Assembly (NCBI GenBank): GCA_017446775.1
Contig: JAFSQE010000008.1
Span: 83,175 to 147,174 of the forward strand
Reading direction: 5' to 3'
Length of the DNA stretch: 64,000 nucleotides
Source: Bacteroidales bacterium
Lineage (GTDB): Bacteria; Bacteroidota; Bacteroidia; Bacteroidales; UBA932
Shown here in pieces: positions 55,010 through 63,794 of this stretch (position 1 is its first letter; every line of letters starts with the position of its first letter). The translations under genes and the position numbers were made by a program. The notes beneath the pieces are model-generated. The model saw only the letters and a program-made list of their open reading frames with translations. It was not told the DNA's origin and did no database searches.

Positions 55010-55028
55010 CAAAGCTACAGCAAATATA
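55010..55028 (-). promoter_or_regulatory. Two candidate -7 boxes (TATATTTG and TAGCTTTG) for the lipoprotein/barrel operon
   Basis: TAGCTTTG (55017-55010) and TATATTTG (55028-55021) both match TAnnTTTG, 29 and 40 bases before the ATG at 54980. Neither has a -33 TTTG at 19 bases. The facing radical SAM gene has only TAATTTCG at 55039-55046. Confidence 0.4.
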
Positions 55029-55050
55029 ACATTTTTACTAATTTCGCGTT

Positions 55051-56106
55051 ATGAATCCGCTTCTGTTCAGGCTTTTCAGGGATAACGAGGTAAAGGTTCA
55101 CGAACTCAGTTACCTGTTTTGGGAGTGCACTACCCGATGCAACCTCCACTGCCGCCACTGCGGCAGCGACTGCTCTGTTTTAAGCAGGGAGAAGGATATG
55201 CCGCTTGAAGACTTTCTCGCTGTGCTGGACACAATCCCCCAAAAGAATCGCCCCAGGGACTTTTCTGTAGTACTCACCGGCGGGGAACCCCTGCTGCGTC
55301 CCGATATTGTAGATGTCGGGAGGGAAATCTGGCGCAAGGGCTTTGGCTGGGGCATGGTGACCAACGGCTGGAAATACGATGAACAGATGCACCGCCGTCT
55401 GGTCGGGGCCGGCATGGGAGCCATCACCGTGAGCCTGGACGGTATTGCGGAGGTCCACGACTGGATGCGAGGCGCTGCCGGGAGCTACCAGCGCGCCCTT
55501 AAGGCAATCGGTCTGATTGCCAGTGAACCCCGCCTCAACGCCGATGTGGTGACCTGCGTAAACAAGCGCAACCTTGGCCAGTTGGATCAGATTTACTCTG
55601 TCCTGAGTGACCTTGGGGTAAAGCAGTGGCGACTTTTTACCATCATCCCGATTGGCAGGGCGGCAACGGACAAAGAGTTGCACCTTACAGATGCAGAATT
55701 CGTCTCGCTGATGGAGTTCATAAAAGCCAGACGGGAAGCGGGATCAAAGATGAACGTCACATTCAGTTGCGAAGGGTATCTGGGCCGGTACGAAGAGCAG
55801 GTGCGGCAGGCACGCTATTTCTGCCGGGCCGGAGTCAATATCGCCTCTGTGCTGATAGACGGCCGGATATCGGCCTGTCCCAATATAGACCGCGACCGCT
55901 TCAGTCAGGGCAGCATCTATACCGATAATTTCTACCAGGTGTGGGAGAACAGGTTCGAGGTGTTCCGCAACCGAAACTGGGCACGCACCGGCCGTTGCGA
56001 GGGGTGTGGGCAGTGGCGCAACTGCCTTGGCGGAGGGATGCACAACTGGCACGGCGATTCGCCCCAGGTCCTCCAGTGTCACTACGCTAAAACCTGCGCA
56101 GGATAG
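55051..56106 (+). CDS. Radical SAM/SPASM-domain enzyme (lipoprotein-linked type)
   Basis: 351 residues. The radical SAM cluster motif is Cys30-x3-Cys34-x2-Cys37 in ECTTRCNLHCRHCGSD, preceded by an extra Cys26; GGEPLL follows. The C-terminal SPASM region has a cysteine set fit for two auxiliary clusters: CRAG, CPN, CEGCGQWRNCLGGGMHNW and QCHYAKTC. Such enzymes modify peptides or proteins. The likely substrate is the divergent lipoprotein at 54603-54980, as expected for the rSAM/lipoprotein pair of Bacteroidota; the reaction is unknown. Cytoplasmic, with no signal peptide. Confidence 0.9.
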   Translation: MNPLLFRLFRDNEVKVHELSYLFWECTTRCNLHCRHCGSDCSVLSREKDMPLEDFLAVLDTIPQKNRPRDFSVVLTGGEPLLRPDIVDVGREIWRKGFGWGMVTNGWKYDEQMHRRLVGAGMGAITVSLDGIAEVHDWMRGAAGSYQRALKAIGLIASEPRLNADVVTCVNKRNLGQLDQIYSVLSDLGVKQWRLFTIIPIGRAATDKELHLTDAEFVSLMEFIKARREAGSKMNVTFSCEGYLGRYEEQVRQARYFCRAGVNIASVLIDGRISACPNIDRDRFSQGSIYTDNFYQVWENRFEVFRNRNWARTGRCEGCGQWRNCLGGGMHNWHGDSPQVLQCHYAKTCAG

Positions 56107-56118
56107 TCTGAATTCAAA

Positions 56119-57099
56119 TTATTTGCCGCAAGCAAGCCTGATTAATATCGGCAGGTGGTCGCTGTAGCCGCCGGAGAAGGTGTTGCCGTCCCAGCTGCGG
56201 AACGGCTTGCCGCCGCGCATCATGAAGTTGCGCTGGAAGATGTGCGCCCAGAAGTGCTTGTCGAACTTGTTCAGCACCAGACCGGAGGCGTCGGGATAGC
56301 CCGCTTCTGCAGGGAGCAGGTTGCGGCTGACTATGATATTGTCGAACAGGATCCAGTTGTGGTTGTGGATGCTGGTGCCAAGGCCAGCCTTGGCCATTGC
56401 CCACATCGGATTGAAATAGTCGCCCGGTGCAACCCCCTCTATCCGCTCGCGTGCCCGTAGCAGTTCGCTCAGCGACTCTTCTTCCGGGGTGTCGTTCATG
56501 TCGCCCATCACCACCACCTTGATGCCGGGGAACTTGCGCCCCATCTCTATGGCATGGCTCCGGACAGTCTCGGCCCCGGCACGCCGGAACCCCTGCGAGG
56601 CGTGCACCCCGCCGCGGCGCGAGAGAAAGTGACAAACATAGAAGCAGAACATCTCGCCGTCCAGACGCCCCCATACCGCCAGGATGTCCCGGCCGATATA
56701 TTCGCGACCGCTGCGCAGCTGCAGCTTTACCGGTTCGCTGCCAACTATCTTGAAGCGGTCGGGGCGGAAAAACAGCGCCACATCCACACCGCGGGCATCT
56801 TTGGAGTCATAGTGGACATAGCGGTAGTTGGCGGGCTGCATACGCCGCTGCGACAGCAAATCCTCCAGCACCCGGTCGTTCTCTATTTCAGACACCCCGA
56901 CAATGGCGGGGAAGCCGCCCGGCAGCGAGGCAACCGCCGCAAAAACGTTGCTTAAGTTGTTCAGCTTTGTCTGGTATTTGATTGTGTTCCAGCGCCTGGC
57001 GCCAAGAGGGGTGAATTCCTCGTCGTTTATCGTCTCGTCTTTGGTGGTGTCGTAGAGATTCTCAAGATTGTAGAACATTATGTTTAGACTGGCCGCCAT
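56119..57099 (-). CDS. Endonuclease/exonuclease/phosphatase (EEP) family protein without signal peptide
   Basis: 326 residues, paralogue of the secreted enzyme at 29558. Motifs: FYNLENLYD, VGVSEIENDRVLEDLLSQR, YDSKDARGVDVALFFRP, VVMGDMNDTP and YSDHLPILI. The catalytic set is therefore complete, but the CHFLSRRGG segment differs from the HLPSR of the secreted copy, and there is no signal peptide in front of MAASLNIMFYNLENL, so it should act in the cytoplasm. Convergent with the radical SAM gene (12 bases apart). Substrate unknown. Confidence 0.9.
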   Translation of the reverse strand: MAASLNIMFYNLENLYDTTKDETINDEEFTPLGARRWNTIKYQTKLNNLSNVFAAVASLPGGFPAIVGVSEIENDRVLEDLLSQRRMQPANYRYVHYDSKDARGVDVALFFRPDRFKIVGSEPVKLQLRSGREYIGRDILAVWGRLDGEMFCFYVCHFLSRRGGVHASQGFRRAGAETVRSHAIEMGRKFPGIKVVVMGDMNDTPEEESLSELLRARERIEGVAPGDYFNPMWAMAKAGLGTSIHNHNWILFDNIIVSRNLLPAEAGYPDASGLVLNKFDKHFWAHIFQRNFMMRGGKPFRSWDGNTFSGGYSDHLPILIRLACGK

Positions 57100-57145
57100 T
57101 GAGAGAAAAATCGTAACTTTACAGCAAATTTAGGAATAATATCGT

Positions 57146-58378
57146 ATGTCAGAAATCAAAGATATCAATTTGTGGGAGAGTGGGGCTCGCAAGATAGACT
57201 GGGTCAGAGCGCACATGCCGCTGTTGAACGATATTGAAGAGCAGTTTGCCGCAGAAAAGCCTTTCACCGGTGTAAAATTTGCCGTATCGGTGCATCTGGA
57301 GGCCAAGACCGCCTATCTGTGCCAGGTGCTGGCGGCGGGCGGGGCCGAAGTTTATGCGGCGGCCAGCAATGTGCTCTCTACTCAGGACGATGTGGTGGCG
57401 GCGCTGGTTAAAAGCGGCGTGAACGTGTTTGCGGTGCACGGCGAGAGTCCGGAAGAGTATTCGCGGCACATCCGCTGCATAGTGGAGCCGGGCCCCAACG
57501 TGATTATAGACGACGGAGGCGATATCGTGAGCATGATCCACAGCGAATATCCGCAGCTGATAGCGGGCGTATGGGGCGGGTGCGAAGAGACCACCACCGG
57601 CATCAACCGCCTGCTGGCGCGTGCCTCCCGCGGCGAGCTCAAGTTCCCCATGGTGATGGTGAACAATGCAGAATGCAAATACCTGTTTGACAACCGCTAC
57701 GGCACAGGGCAGAGCGTGTGGGACGGTATAATGCGCACTACCAACCTCATCGTCGCATCCAAGACGGTGGTTGTGGCGGGCTACGGCTGGTGCGGCAAGG
57801 GTGTGTCCATGCGAGCCAAGGCGCTTGGGGCGAATGTCATCGTTACGGAAATCGACCCGATACGGGCTATGGAGGCGGTGATGGACGGCTTCAAGGTGAT
57901 GACTATGGACGATGCCGCGCCGCTGGGCGATATCTTTATCACCGTAACCGGCTGCTGCGACATCATTGTAGAGCGTCACCTGCGCGCCATGAAAGATGGC
58001 GCCATCTGCTGCAACGCTGGCCATTTTGACGTTGAGGTGGATGTGGCCTGCCTGCGCGCCATCGCCTCGGAGACAAAGGTCGCCCGTGCCAACATAGAGG
58101 GCTTCAAGGTAGACGGCAAGTGGATTTACCTGCTGGGCGAAGGGCGTCTGGTGAATCTGGCGGCTGGCGACGGCCATCCGGCAGAAATCATGGACATGAG
58201 CTTCGCCATCCAGGCCCTGAGTGCAGCATATATCGTCCGCAACAAGGGGATGCTCCCGGCCACCATGCTGGTAGTGCCGGAAGAGATAGACAAGTTTGTG
58301 GCCCGCAAGCGTCTGGCGGCCTGGGGCGTCACCATCGATACCCAGACAGAGCGCCAGAAGGCATATTTGGAGAGCTAG
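57146..58378 (+). CDS. ahcY: Adenosylhomocysteinase (SAH hydrolase)
   Basis: 410 residues. Splits S-adenosylhomocysteine into adenosine and homocysteine, removing the inhibitor formed by methyl transfer. NAD-binding motif VVVAGYGWCGKGVSMRAKALG, substrate strings HLEAKTAYL, GGCEETTTGINRL and the nearly invariant CNAGHFDVEV. The short length without the internal insertion or the usual C-terminal KPDxYRY tail matches the compact archaeal/Thermotoga-type form. Followed at once by the HAD gene (TAG-ATG with no gap). Shares the SAM cycle with metK in this window. Confidence 0.95.
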   Translation: MSEIKDINLWESGARKIDWVRAHMPLLNDIEEQFAAEKPFTGVKFAVSVHLEAKTAYLCQVLAAGGAEVYAAASNVLSTQDDVVAALVKSGVNVFAVHGESPEEYSRHIRCIVEPGPNVIIDDGGDIVSMIHSEYPQLIAGVWGGCEETTTGINRLLARASRGELKFPMVMVNNAECKYLFDNRYGTGQSVWDGIMRTTNLIVASKTVVVAGYGWCGKGVSMRAKALGANVIVTEIDPIRAMEAVMDGFKVMTMDDAAPLGDIFITVTGCCDIIVERHLRAMKDGAICCNAGHFDVEVDVACLRAIASETKVARANIEGFKVDGKWIYLLGEGRLVNLAAGDGHPAEIMDMSFAIQALSAAYIVRNKGMLPATMLVVPEEIDKFVARKRLAAWGVTIDTQTERQKAYLES

Positions 58379-59008
58379 ATGCGCTACACTCACATAGCAT
58401 TTGACATAGACGGCACCCTGATCGACACCCGGGATACCTTCACTTACTCCTTTGCCAGGACCATCCTGGAGATTAAAGGGGAGGTTGTTTCTCCTGCCGA
58501 CTTGGTGCAGTACTTTGGCCTGCCCAGCATGGTGGGCATAGAGCGGGTCGGTTTTCCGGACCACGAATATGCCCTGGAACTCTGGGAGAAATATTACCGC
58601 GAGATGGCAGCCACAAAGAGCCGGCCATATCCCGGAGTGCACGGGGCGATAGAGAAGATAGTGGCTGCCGGCATCAGAATCGGGGTGATTACCTCCCGCA
58701 GCCGGGACGAATTCGAGTACGATAACAACCTTAACCCCTGGCGGCCGTGGCTTACGACGGTGATTTGTGCCGATGATACCGTGAAGCACAAGCCCGACGG
58801 CGAACCGGCAGAGGCCTTTGCTGCTGCGGCGGGGGTGGATGTGAAGCAGTGCCTGTATATGGGCGACACCATTATGGACGCCCGCTGTGCCGCCAACGCC
58901 GGGATGGACTTTGCCCTGGCGCACTGGGGCGCCGCGCCCGATGCCGCTATCCCCGCCACATATCGTTTTTCTACTGCAGAAGAGATGTTGAAAATAGCTT
59001 TGTCATAA
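58379..59008 (+). CDS. HAD-family hydrolase (phosphoglycolate phosphatase-like)
   Basis: 209 residues. Motif I AFDIDGTLIDT (nucleophile Asp9 and general acid Asp11), cap domain, motif II VITSRSRDE, motif III KHKPDGEP and motif IV YMGDTIMDA. Dephosphorylates small phosphometabolites; in a sugar-acid cluster a sugar phosphate is possible. ATG directly follows the SAH hydrolase stop, and two bases separate it from the kinase, so all are one operon. Confidence 0.9.
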   Translation: MRYTHIAFDIDGTLIDTRDTFTYSFARTILEIKGEVVSPADLVQYFGLPSMVGIERVGFPDHEYALELWEKYYREMAATKSRPYPGVHGAIEKIVAAGIRIGVITSRSRDEFEYDNNLNPWRPWLTTVICADDTVKHKPDGEPAEAFAAAAGVDVKQCLYMGDTIMDARCAANAGMDFALAHWGAAPDAAIPATYRFSTAEEMLKIALS

Positions 59009-59009
59009 T

Positions 59010-60086
59010 ATGATTACACTCAAGAATAACTGTAAATATGCGCTGCTGGTACCTACCAGCATGGGGCTGCGCATCGCTCCGCGGCAGGGGCTACCCGTAT
59101 CGGCCGGTGGCGAATTCACGCTGCAGGCTACCAGCGCAGAGACCAACGTCGCCAGCGTGGTATCGTATCTGGGGCTCCCAGTAAAGGTGCTCACCGCATT
59201 TGTGGCGGGCAGCCCGCTGGCAGCTTTTATCAAAGGCGACCTCCGCTCCCGCGGTATGGACTTCGAGGGCCCTGAAGTGCCTCAGGGCGGTCCCTGGGGC
59301 TATCGTCACCAGATAAACGTGGCCGACTCCGGCTTTGGCAGCCGCGGCCCGCGCGTGTGGAACGACCGTGCCGGCGAGGTGGGGCGCACACTCGATTCCA
59401 AAGATTTCGACCTGGAGCGCATATTCGGCACAGAGGGGGTTCAGATAGTGCACCTTTCCGGCCTGGTTGCGGCACTCAGCCCGCAGAGCGGCCAGTTCTG
59501 CCTGGACATCGTGCGCGCTGCAAAGAAACACGGCACGCTGGTAAGCTTTGACCTTAACTACCGGGCATCGTTCTGGGAAGGACGCGAGGCGCAGTTGCGT
59601 GCAATCTTCACCGAGATTTGCGAGAACGCCGACATACTGATAGGCAACGAGGAGGATTTCCAGCTGGCGCTGGGGCTGGATGGCCCCGAGGCGGGCGGAT
59701 GCGGCCTGGCTGCCAAGATGGACGGCTTTAAAGGGATGATAGCCCGCGTAAGCGAAAGATTCCCCAGTGTGGGCATATTCGCTACTACGCTGCGCGAAGT
59801 TATTGATGCAGGCGAGCATAACTGGGGCGCATTGCTGCGCTGCGGAGGCGAATGGTTCACTGCAGAGCCGCGCAGGATTCATGTGCTGGACCGCATCGGC
59901 GGCGGCGACGGCTTTGCCGGCGGACTGCTGTATGGCCTGCTTCGCGGTTGGGAGGCAGAAAAGTGCCTGCAGTTCGGATGGGCTGCCGGGGCGCTGGCCA
60001 CCACTTTCACAACAGATTATGCCCAGATAGCAGACGAAGACCAGGTCTGGAGCGTCTGGAAAGGGAATGCCAGGGTGCTGCGATAA
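59010..60086 (+). CDS. PfkB-family sugar kinase, likely 2-dehydro-3-deoxygluconokinase type
   Basis: 358 residues of the ribokinase fold. The C-terminal signature DRIGGGDGFAGGLLYGLL holds the catalytic aspartate. The N-terminal substrate-binding region (LPVSAGGEFTLQATSAETNVASVVSYLGLPVKVLTAFVAGS) and HLSGLVAALSPQ, with SFDLNYRASFW, match KDG kinases of Bacteroidota. KDG kinase makes KDPG, cleaved to pyruvate and glyceraldehyde-3-phosphate by an aldolase that is not seen here. Substrate is inferred from the neighbouring sugar-acid enzymes. Confidence 0.88.
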   Translation: MITLKNNCKYALLVPTSMGLRIAPRQGLPVSAGGEFTLQATSAETNVASVVSYLGLPVKVLTAFVAGSPLAAFIKGDLRSRGMDFEGPEVPQGGPWGYRHQINVADSGFGSRGPRVWNDRAGEVGRTLDSKDFDLERIFGTEGVQIVHLSGLVAALSPQSGQFCLDIVRAAKKHGTLVSFDLNYRASFWEGREAQLRAIFTEICENADILIGNEEDFQLALGLDGPEAGGCGLAAKMDGFKGMIARVSERFPSVGIFATTLREVIDAGEHNWGALLRCGGEWFTAEPRRIHVLDRIGGGDGFAGGLLYGLLRGWEAEKCLQFGWAAGALATTFTTDYAQIADEDQVWSVWKGNARVLR

Positions 60087-60106
60087 ACGTTTAAAAACGT
60101 CTCCGA

Positions 60107-61378
60107 ATGCTCTATTACGCCCGTGGCTCACAGAGTGACGTCATCTCCAACGAGGAGGTGCGGCAGGCGCTGTGCGGGGTGTTTGCAAACTTGGGCGAGC
60201 GCAAAAAAGTGCTGGCAATTCCGCCGGACATAACCCGTTTCAATTCGCTGGGCGGCGAGATTACAGCCATGGCAGAGGATTATTACGGCGACACCCTCAC
60301 CGACATCCTTCCCGCGCTGGGGACCCACAGCCCCATGACGGAGCCACAGCTGGATGCGATGTTTGCCGGCGTGCCCCACTCCAAGTTCCGCGTGCACGAC
60401 TGGCGCGGTGGCGTGGCAGATGTGGGAGAAGTGCCGGCATCGTACATCCGCGAAATCTCCGGCGGCAAGGTGGACTATCCCATACGTGCGCAGGTGAACC
60501 GCCTGCTGCTGGATGGGGGCTACGATCTGATATTGTCCATCGGGCAGGTGGTGCCGCACGAGGTGGTCGGTATGGCCAATTATACCAAAAACATATTCGT
60601 CGGGGTCGGCGGCACCGATTTCATAGGAAAGAGCCACTTTCTGGGGGCGAGCTACGGCATGGAGCGTCTCATGGGTCGCCCCGGCGGCCCGGTTCGCGAG
60701 GCGCTGGAGTATGCCCGGGTCAACTTTCTCCCCCAGCTGCCAATCGTCTATATCCTTACGGTGCGCGCCCAGGAGAAGGGTCGCATAGTCACCAAAGGTC
60801 TTTTTGTGGGCGACGACCGGGAATGTTTTGAGGCGGCGGTGGCACTCTCACAAAAGGTCAACTTTGTGCAGATGGAGCGCGAGATACACAAGTGCGTCGT
60901 TTATCTGGACCCTGCGGAGTTCAAGAGCACCTGGCTGGGCAACAAGGCGGTTTATCGCACCCGGATGGCTTTAGCCGATGGTGCGCAGCTGTTGATTCTG
61001 GCGCCGGGGCTTAAAGAGTTTGGCGAAGATGCCACGATAGATATGCTTATCCGCCGCCACGGTTATCGCGGCACGCCGCACACGCTGGCCGATGTAGAGA
61101 GCGACCCGGAGCTGAAGGCTAATCTGGGCGCAGCTGCCCATCTGATTCACGGCAGCAGCGAAGGGCGCTTTGAGATAACCTACGCGCCCGGGCATCTAAG
61201 CCGGGAAGAGATAGAGGGGGTCGGATTCCGTTACGCAGAGTTGCAGCTGATGCTGGAGCGCTACAACCCGTCGCAGCTCCTGGACGGTTGGAACACCTTG
61301 CCCGATGGCGAAGAGATTTATTATATCTCAAATCCTGCTCTCGGACTTTGGGCGTATAAAGAGAAATTCAAAAACTAA
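60107..61378 (+). CDS. LarA-like nickel-pincer racemase/epimerase family (DUF2088)
   Basis: 423 residues. The N-terminal DUF2088 domain has PPDITRF, the GTHSPMTEPQ motif (the nickel-binding histidine of LarA-type enzymes) and later SIGQVVPHEVVGM; the C-terminal domain is also present. LarA homologues racemise or epimerise 2-hydroxyacids using a nickel-pincer nucleotide made by LarB, LarC and LarE, none of which is in the window. Between a KDG kinase and 6-phosphogluconate dehydrogenase it could epimerise D-gluconate or D-mannonate. No nickel transporter is nearby. Confidence 0.82.
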   Translation: MLYYARGSQSDVISNEEVRQALCGVFANLGERKKVLAIPPDITRFNSLGGEITAMAEDYYGDTLTDILPALGTHSPMTEPQLDAMFAGVPHSKFRVHDWRGGVADVGEVPASYIREISGGKVDYPIRAQVNRLLLDGGYDLILSIGQVVPHEVVGMANYTKNIFVGVGGTDFIGKSHFLGASYGMERLMGRPGGPVREALEYARVNFLPQLPIVYILTVRAQEKGRIVTKGLFVGDDRECFEAAVALSQKVNFVQMEREIHKCVVYLDPAEFKSTWLGNKAVYRTRMALADGAQLLILAPGLKEFGEDATIDMLIRRHGYRGTPHTLADVESDPELKANLGAAAHLIHGSSEGRFEITYAPGHLSREEIEGVGFRYAELQLMLERYNPSQLLDGWNTLPDGEEIYYISNPALGLWAYKEKFKN

Positions 61379-61385
61379 CGATACA

Positions 61386-62843
61386 ATGGCAAACAAATCT
61401 GACATAGGGCTCGTGGGGCTGGCGGTCATGGGTGAAAACCTGGTGCTCAACATGGAGAGCAAAGGCTTCACCGTGAGCGTATTCAACCGCACCCTGGCCC
61501 GGGTGGACAACTTTATCGCCGGCCGTGCCGCAGGCAGGAACATCATTGGCACACATTCGCTCGAAGAGCTGGTATCCACTCTCAAAAGTCCGCGCAAGGT
61601 CTTTCTGATGGTTAAGGCGGGTAGCGCCGTGGACAGCCTGATAGACCAGCTGATACCGCTGCTGGAGCAGGGCGACGTGATTATAGACGGCGGCAACACC
61701 CATTATCCTGATACTGCCCGCAGGCGGGAATATGTAGAGAGCAAAGGGCTGCTCTATATCGGCACCGGAGTATCCGGCGGCGAGGAGGGTGCCCTCAAGG
61801 GCCCCAGCATGATGCCCGGCGGCAGCCCCGCAGCCTGGCCGCTGGTGAAACCCATCTTCCAGAGCATCAGCGCCCATGTCGCCGACGGCTCCCCCTGCTG
61901 TGACTGGGTGGGAGAGGGCGGCGCCGGCCACTTTGTGAAGATGGTGCACAACGGCATCGAATACGGCGATATCCAGCTGATATGCGAATGCTACCAGATT
62001 ATGAAGGAGTGCCTGGGAATGAGCAACCAGCAGATGAGCGATACCTTTGCCCAGTGGAACCGGGGCGATCTGGACAGCTATATGATAGAGATAACCCGCG
62101 ACATTCTGGCCAAGAAAGATGAGGATGGCCGCTATGTGCTGGATTACATCCTGGACGCAGCAGGGCAGAAAGGCACCGGAAAGTGGACGGCAGAATCGGC
62201 CCTGGATGCCGGAATCCCGCTCACGCTGATAACGGAAAGCGTGTTCGCCCGCAGCCTGTCGGCACAGAAAGAAGAGCGCGTGGCGGCTTCCAGAGTTCTT
62301 TCAGGCCCCGCACCCAGGCATTTCGACGGTGACACCAAGGCATTCCTGTCAGATCTTCAGCAGGCTCTGTTCGCCTCCAAGGTTGTCTCCTATGCGCAGG
62401 GCTTCTCGCTGATGCGTGCGGCTGCCGCGGAGAACGGCTGGAGCCTGAACTACGGCAATATCGCCCTGATGTGGCGGGGCGGCTGTATTATCCGCAGCGT
62501 ATTCCTGGGCAAGATAAAGGAGGCGTTTGATGCCGACCCGGCGCTGGCCAACATTATGCTGGCGCCCTATTTCGCAGATAAGATGGAGGCGGCGCAAAAT
62601 GGATGGCGGCGGGTCATCGCCCGCGCCGTGGAGAGTGGAATCCCAGTTCCGACACTCTCCGCAGCCCTTTCTTATTACGACGGCTACCGCAGCGAACGCC
62701 TGCCGGCCAACCTGCTGCAGGCGCAGCGCGATTACTTTGGCGCCCACACTTATGAGCGTACAGACCGTCCCCGCGGCGAGTTCTTCCATACCAACTGGAC
62801 CGGACACGGCGGCGACACAACTTCTGGAACCTATAATGCTTAG
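61386..62843 (+). CDS. gnd: 6-phosphogluconate dehydrogenase, decarboxylating
   Basis: 485 residues from the ATG at 61386 (MANKSDIGLVGLAVMGENLVLNMESKGFTVSVFNRT). Converts 6-phosphogluconate to ribulose-5-phosphate with NADP reduction. GLAVMGENL and NRT fit NADP use; GVSGGEEGALKGPSMMPGG and FVKMVHNGIEYGDIQLICE are the substrate site, and C-terminal ANLLQAQRDYFGAHTYERTDRPRGEFFHTNWTG matches the long homodimer type. Full oxidative pentose-phosphate genes (zwf, pgl) are not adjacent. An upstream frame starting at 61305 overlaps the previous gene and is not used. Confidence 0.96.
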   Translation: MANKSDIGLVGLAVMGENLVLNMESKGFTVSVFNRTLARVDNFIAGRAAGRNIIGTHSLEELVSTLKSPRKVFLMVKAGSAVDSLIDQLIPLLEQGDVIIDGGNTHYPDTARRREYVESKGLLYIGTGVSGGEEGALKGPSMMPGGSPAAWPLVKPIFQSISAHVADGSPCCDWVGEGGAGHFVKMVHNGIEYGDIQLICECYQIMKECLGMSNQQMSDTFAQWNRGDLDSYMIEITRDILAKKDEDGRYVLDYILDAAGQKGTGKWTAESALDAGIPLTLITESVFARSLSAQKEERVAASRVLSGPAPRHFDGDTKAFLSDLQQALFASKVVSYAQGFSLMRAAAAENGWSLNYGNIALMWRGGCIIRSVFLGKIKEAFDADPALANIMLAPYFADKMEAAQNGWRRVIARAVESGIPVPTLSAALSYYDGYRSERLPANLLQAQRDYFGAHTYERTDRPRGEFFHTNWTGHGGDTTSGTYNA

Positions 62844-62847
62844 CACC

Positions 62848-63687
62848 ATGAAATATAGTTTTGACGATTTGAAAGGGCGCAATTGCGTAATTACCGGCGG
62901 CTTTGGGGTCATCGGACTCCAGCTCTGCCGCGGCCTGGCGTCGGCCGGGGTAAACCTGGCAGTAATCAGCCGCAAGGCAGGTCAGTCGCCGCTGGCGGCA
63001 GAGATCAGCAAAGAGTTCGGCATTAATTGCATCGGCATAAGTGCCGGTGTTACAGACAAGGTTGCGCTGGAAAAAGCACTTGAAACAGTTCACGGGAAGC
63101 TCGGCAAGGTCGATATACTGGTGAACTGCGCCGGTGGCAATGCTCCGGAGGCTACCTGCAAGGTAGAACAGATGGAGAGCGCCGCAGACCTGGCCGATTC
63201 TTTCTACGGTCTGGACCTGGCGGGCTTCGGCAAGGTGTTCGACATCAATTTCCAGGGCACTGTGCTTGCCACGATGATTTTCAGCCGCGATATGATTGAG
63301 ACTGGCAAGGGGGTTGTGCTGAACATCTCCAGCATGAATTCCGTGCGCCCGCTTACCAAGATTCCGGCATATTCTGCCGCCAAGGGTGCCATAAACAATT
63401 TCACGCAGTGGTTCGCGGTGCATGTTGCGCCCATGGGGGTCCGTTGCAATGCCATTGCTCCCGGCTTCTTCTTGACAGACCAGAACCGCTTCCTGCTCAC
63501 CGACGAGGCCACCGGCGCGCTTAAACCGCGCGGCAAGAAGATTGTTGCCAATACGCCCGTGCATCGTTTTGGCGAGCCGGAGGAGATCGTTGGCACCATG
63601 CTCTATCTGCTCAGCGACATCAGCAATTTTGTCACTGGCGTCATAATCCCGGTAGACGGCGGCTACAGCGCCTTCGGCGGAGTATAA
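62848..63687 (+). CDS. SDR-family oxidoreductase, UxuB-like (D-mannonate/fructuronate type)
   Basis: 279 residues from the ATG at 62848 (MKYSFDDLKGRN); an earlier in-frame ATG at 62836 overlaps gnd by eight bases. Motifs: GGFGVIGLQLCRGL (NAD(P) binding), NCAGGN, SSMNSVRPLTKIPAYSAAKGA with catalytic Ser, Tyr and Lys, and a C-terminal VDGGYSAFGGV. The family includes mannonate/fructuronate reductases of Bacteroidota and gluconate 5-dehydrogenases. Last gene of the sugar-acid cluster; no terminator was recognised after it. Confidence 0.88.
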   Translation: MKYSFDDLKGRNCVITGGFGVIGLQLCRGLASAGVNLAVISRKAGQSPLAAEISKEFGINCIGISAGVTDKVALEKALETVHGKLGKVDILVNCAGGNAPEATCKVEQMESAADLADSFYGLDLAGFGKVFDINFQGTVLATMIFSRDMIETGKGVVLNISSMNSVRPLTKIPAYSAAKGAINNFTQWFAVHVAPMGVRCNAIAPGFFLTDQNRFLLTDEATGALKPRGKKIVANTPVHRFGEPEEIVGTMLYLLSDISNFVTGVIIPVDGGYSAFGGV

Positions 63688-63697
63688 TAATACAGGT

Positions 63698-63719
63698 GGC
63701 TACGCCCCCTGAAACCCCT
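63698..63719. repeat. Fragment related to the palindromic element at 8895-8936
   Basis: GGCTAC then GCCCCCTGAAACCCCT, differing from 8898-8920 by one missing C and one A-to-G change. The left GGGG arm of the hairpin is not conserved. Confidence 0.6.
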
Positions 63720-63794
63720 ACCGCTCCGCGCTGGCTATTCTTTATCCCAGCCCGCACGCGCTTCGCTATCGCTTGATGGCGATTGCTAATCTTT

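Noticed and set aside
57149..58924. Minus-strand frame (about 591 codons) opposite SAH hydrolase and HAD gene
   Set aside because: It crosses two well-supported genes in the other direction and reads as His/Ala/Arg-rich low-complexity protein.
62527..62847. Upstream extension of the SDR gene, in frame to 62527
   Set aside because: It overlaps gnd almost entirely; homology to SDRs starts at MKYSFDDLKGRN, so the extension is an artefact of the open frame.
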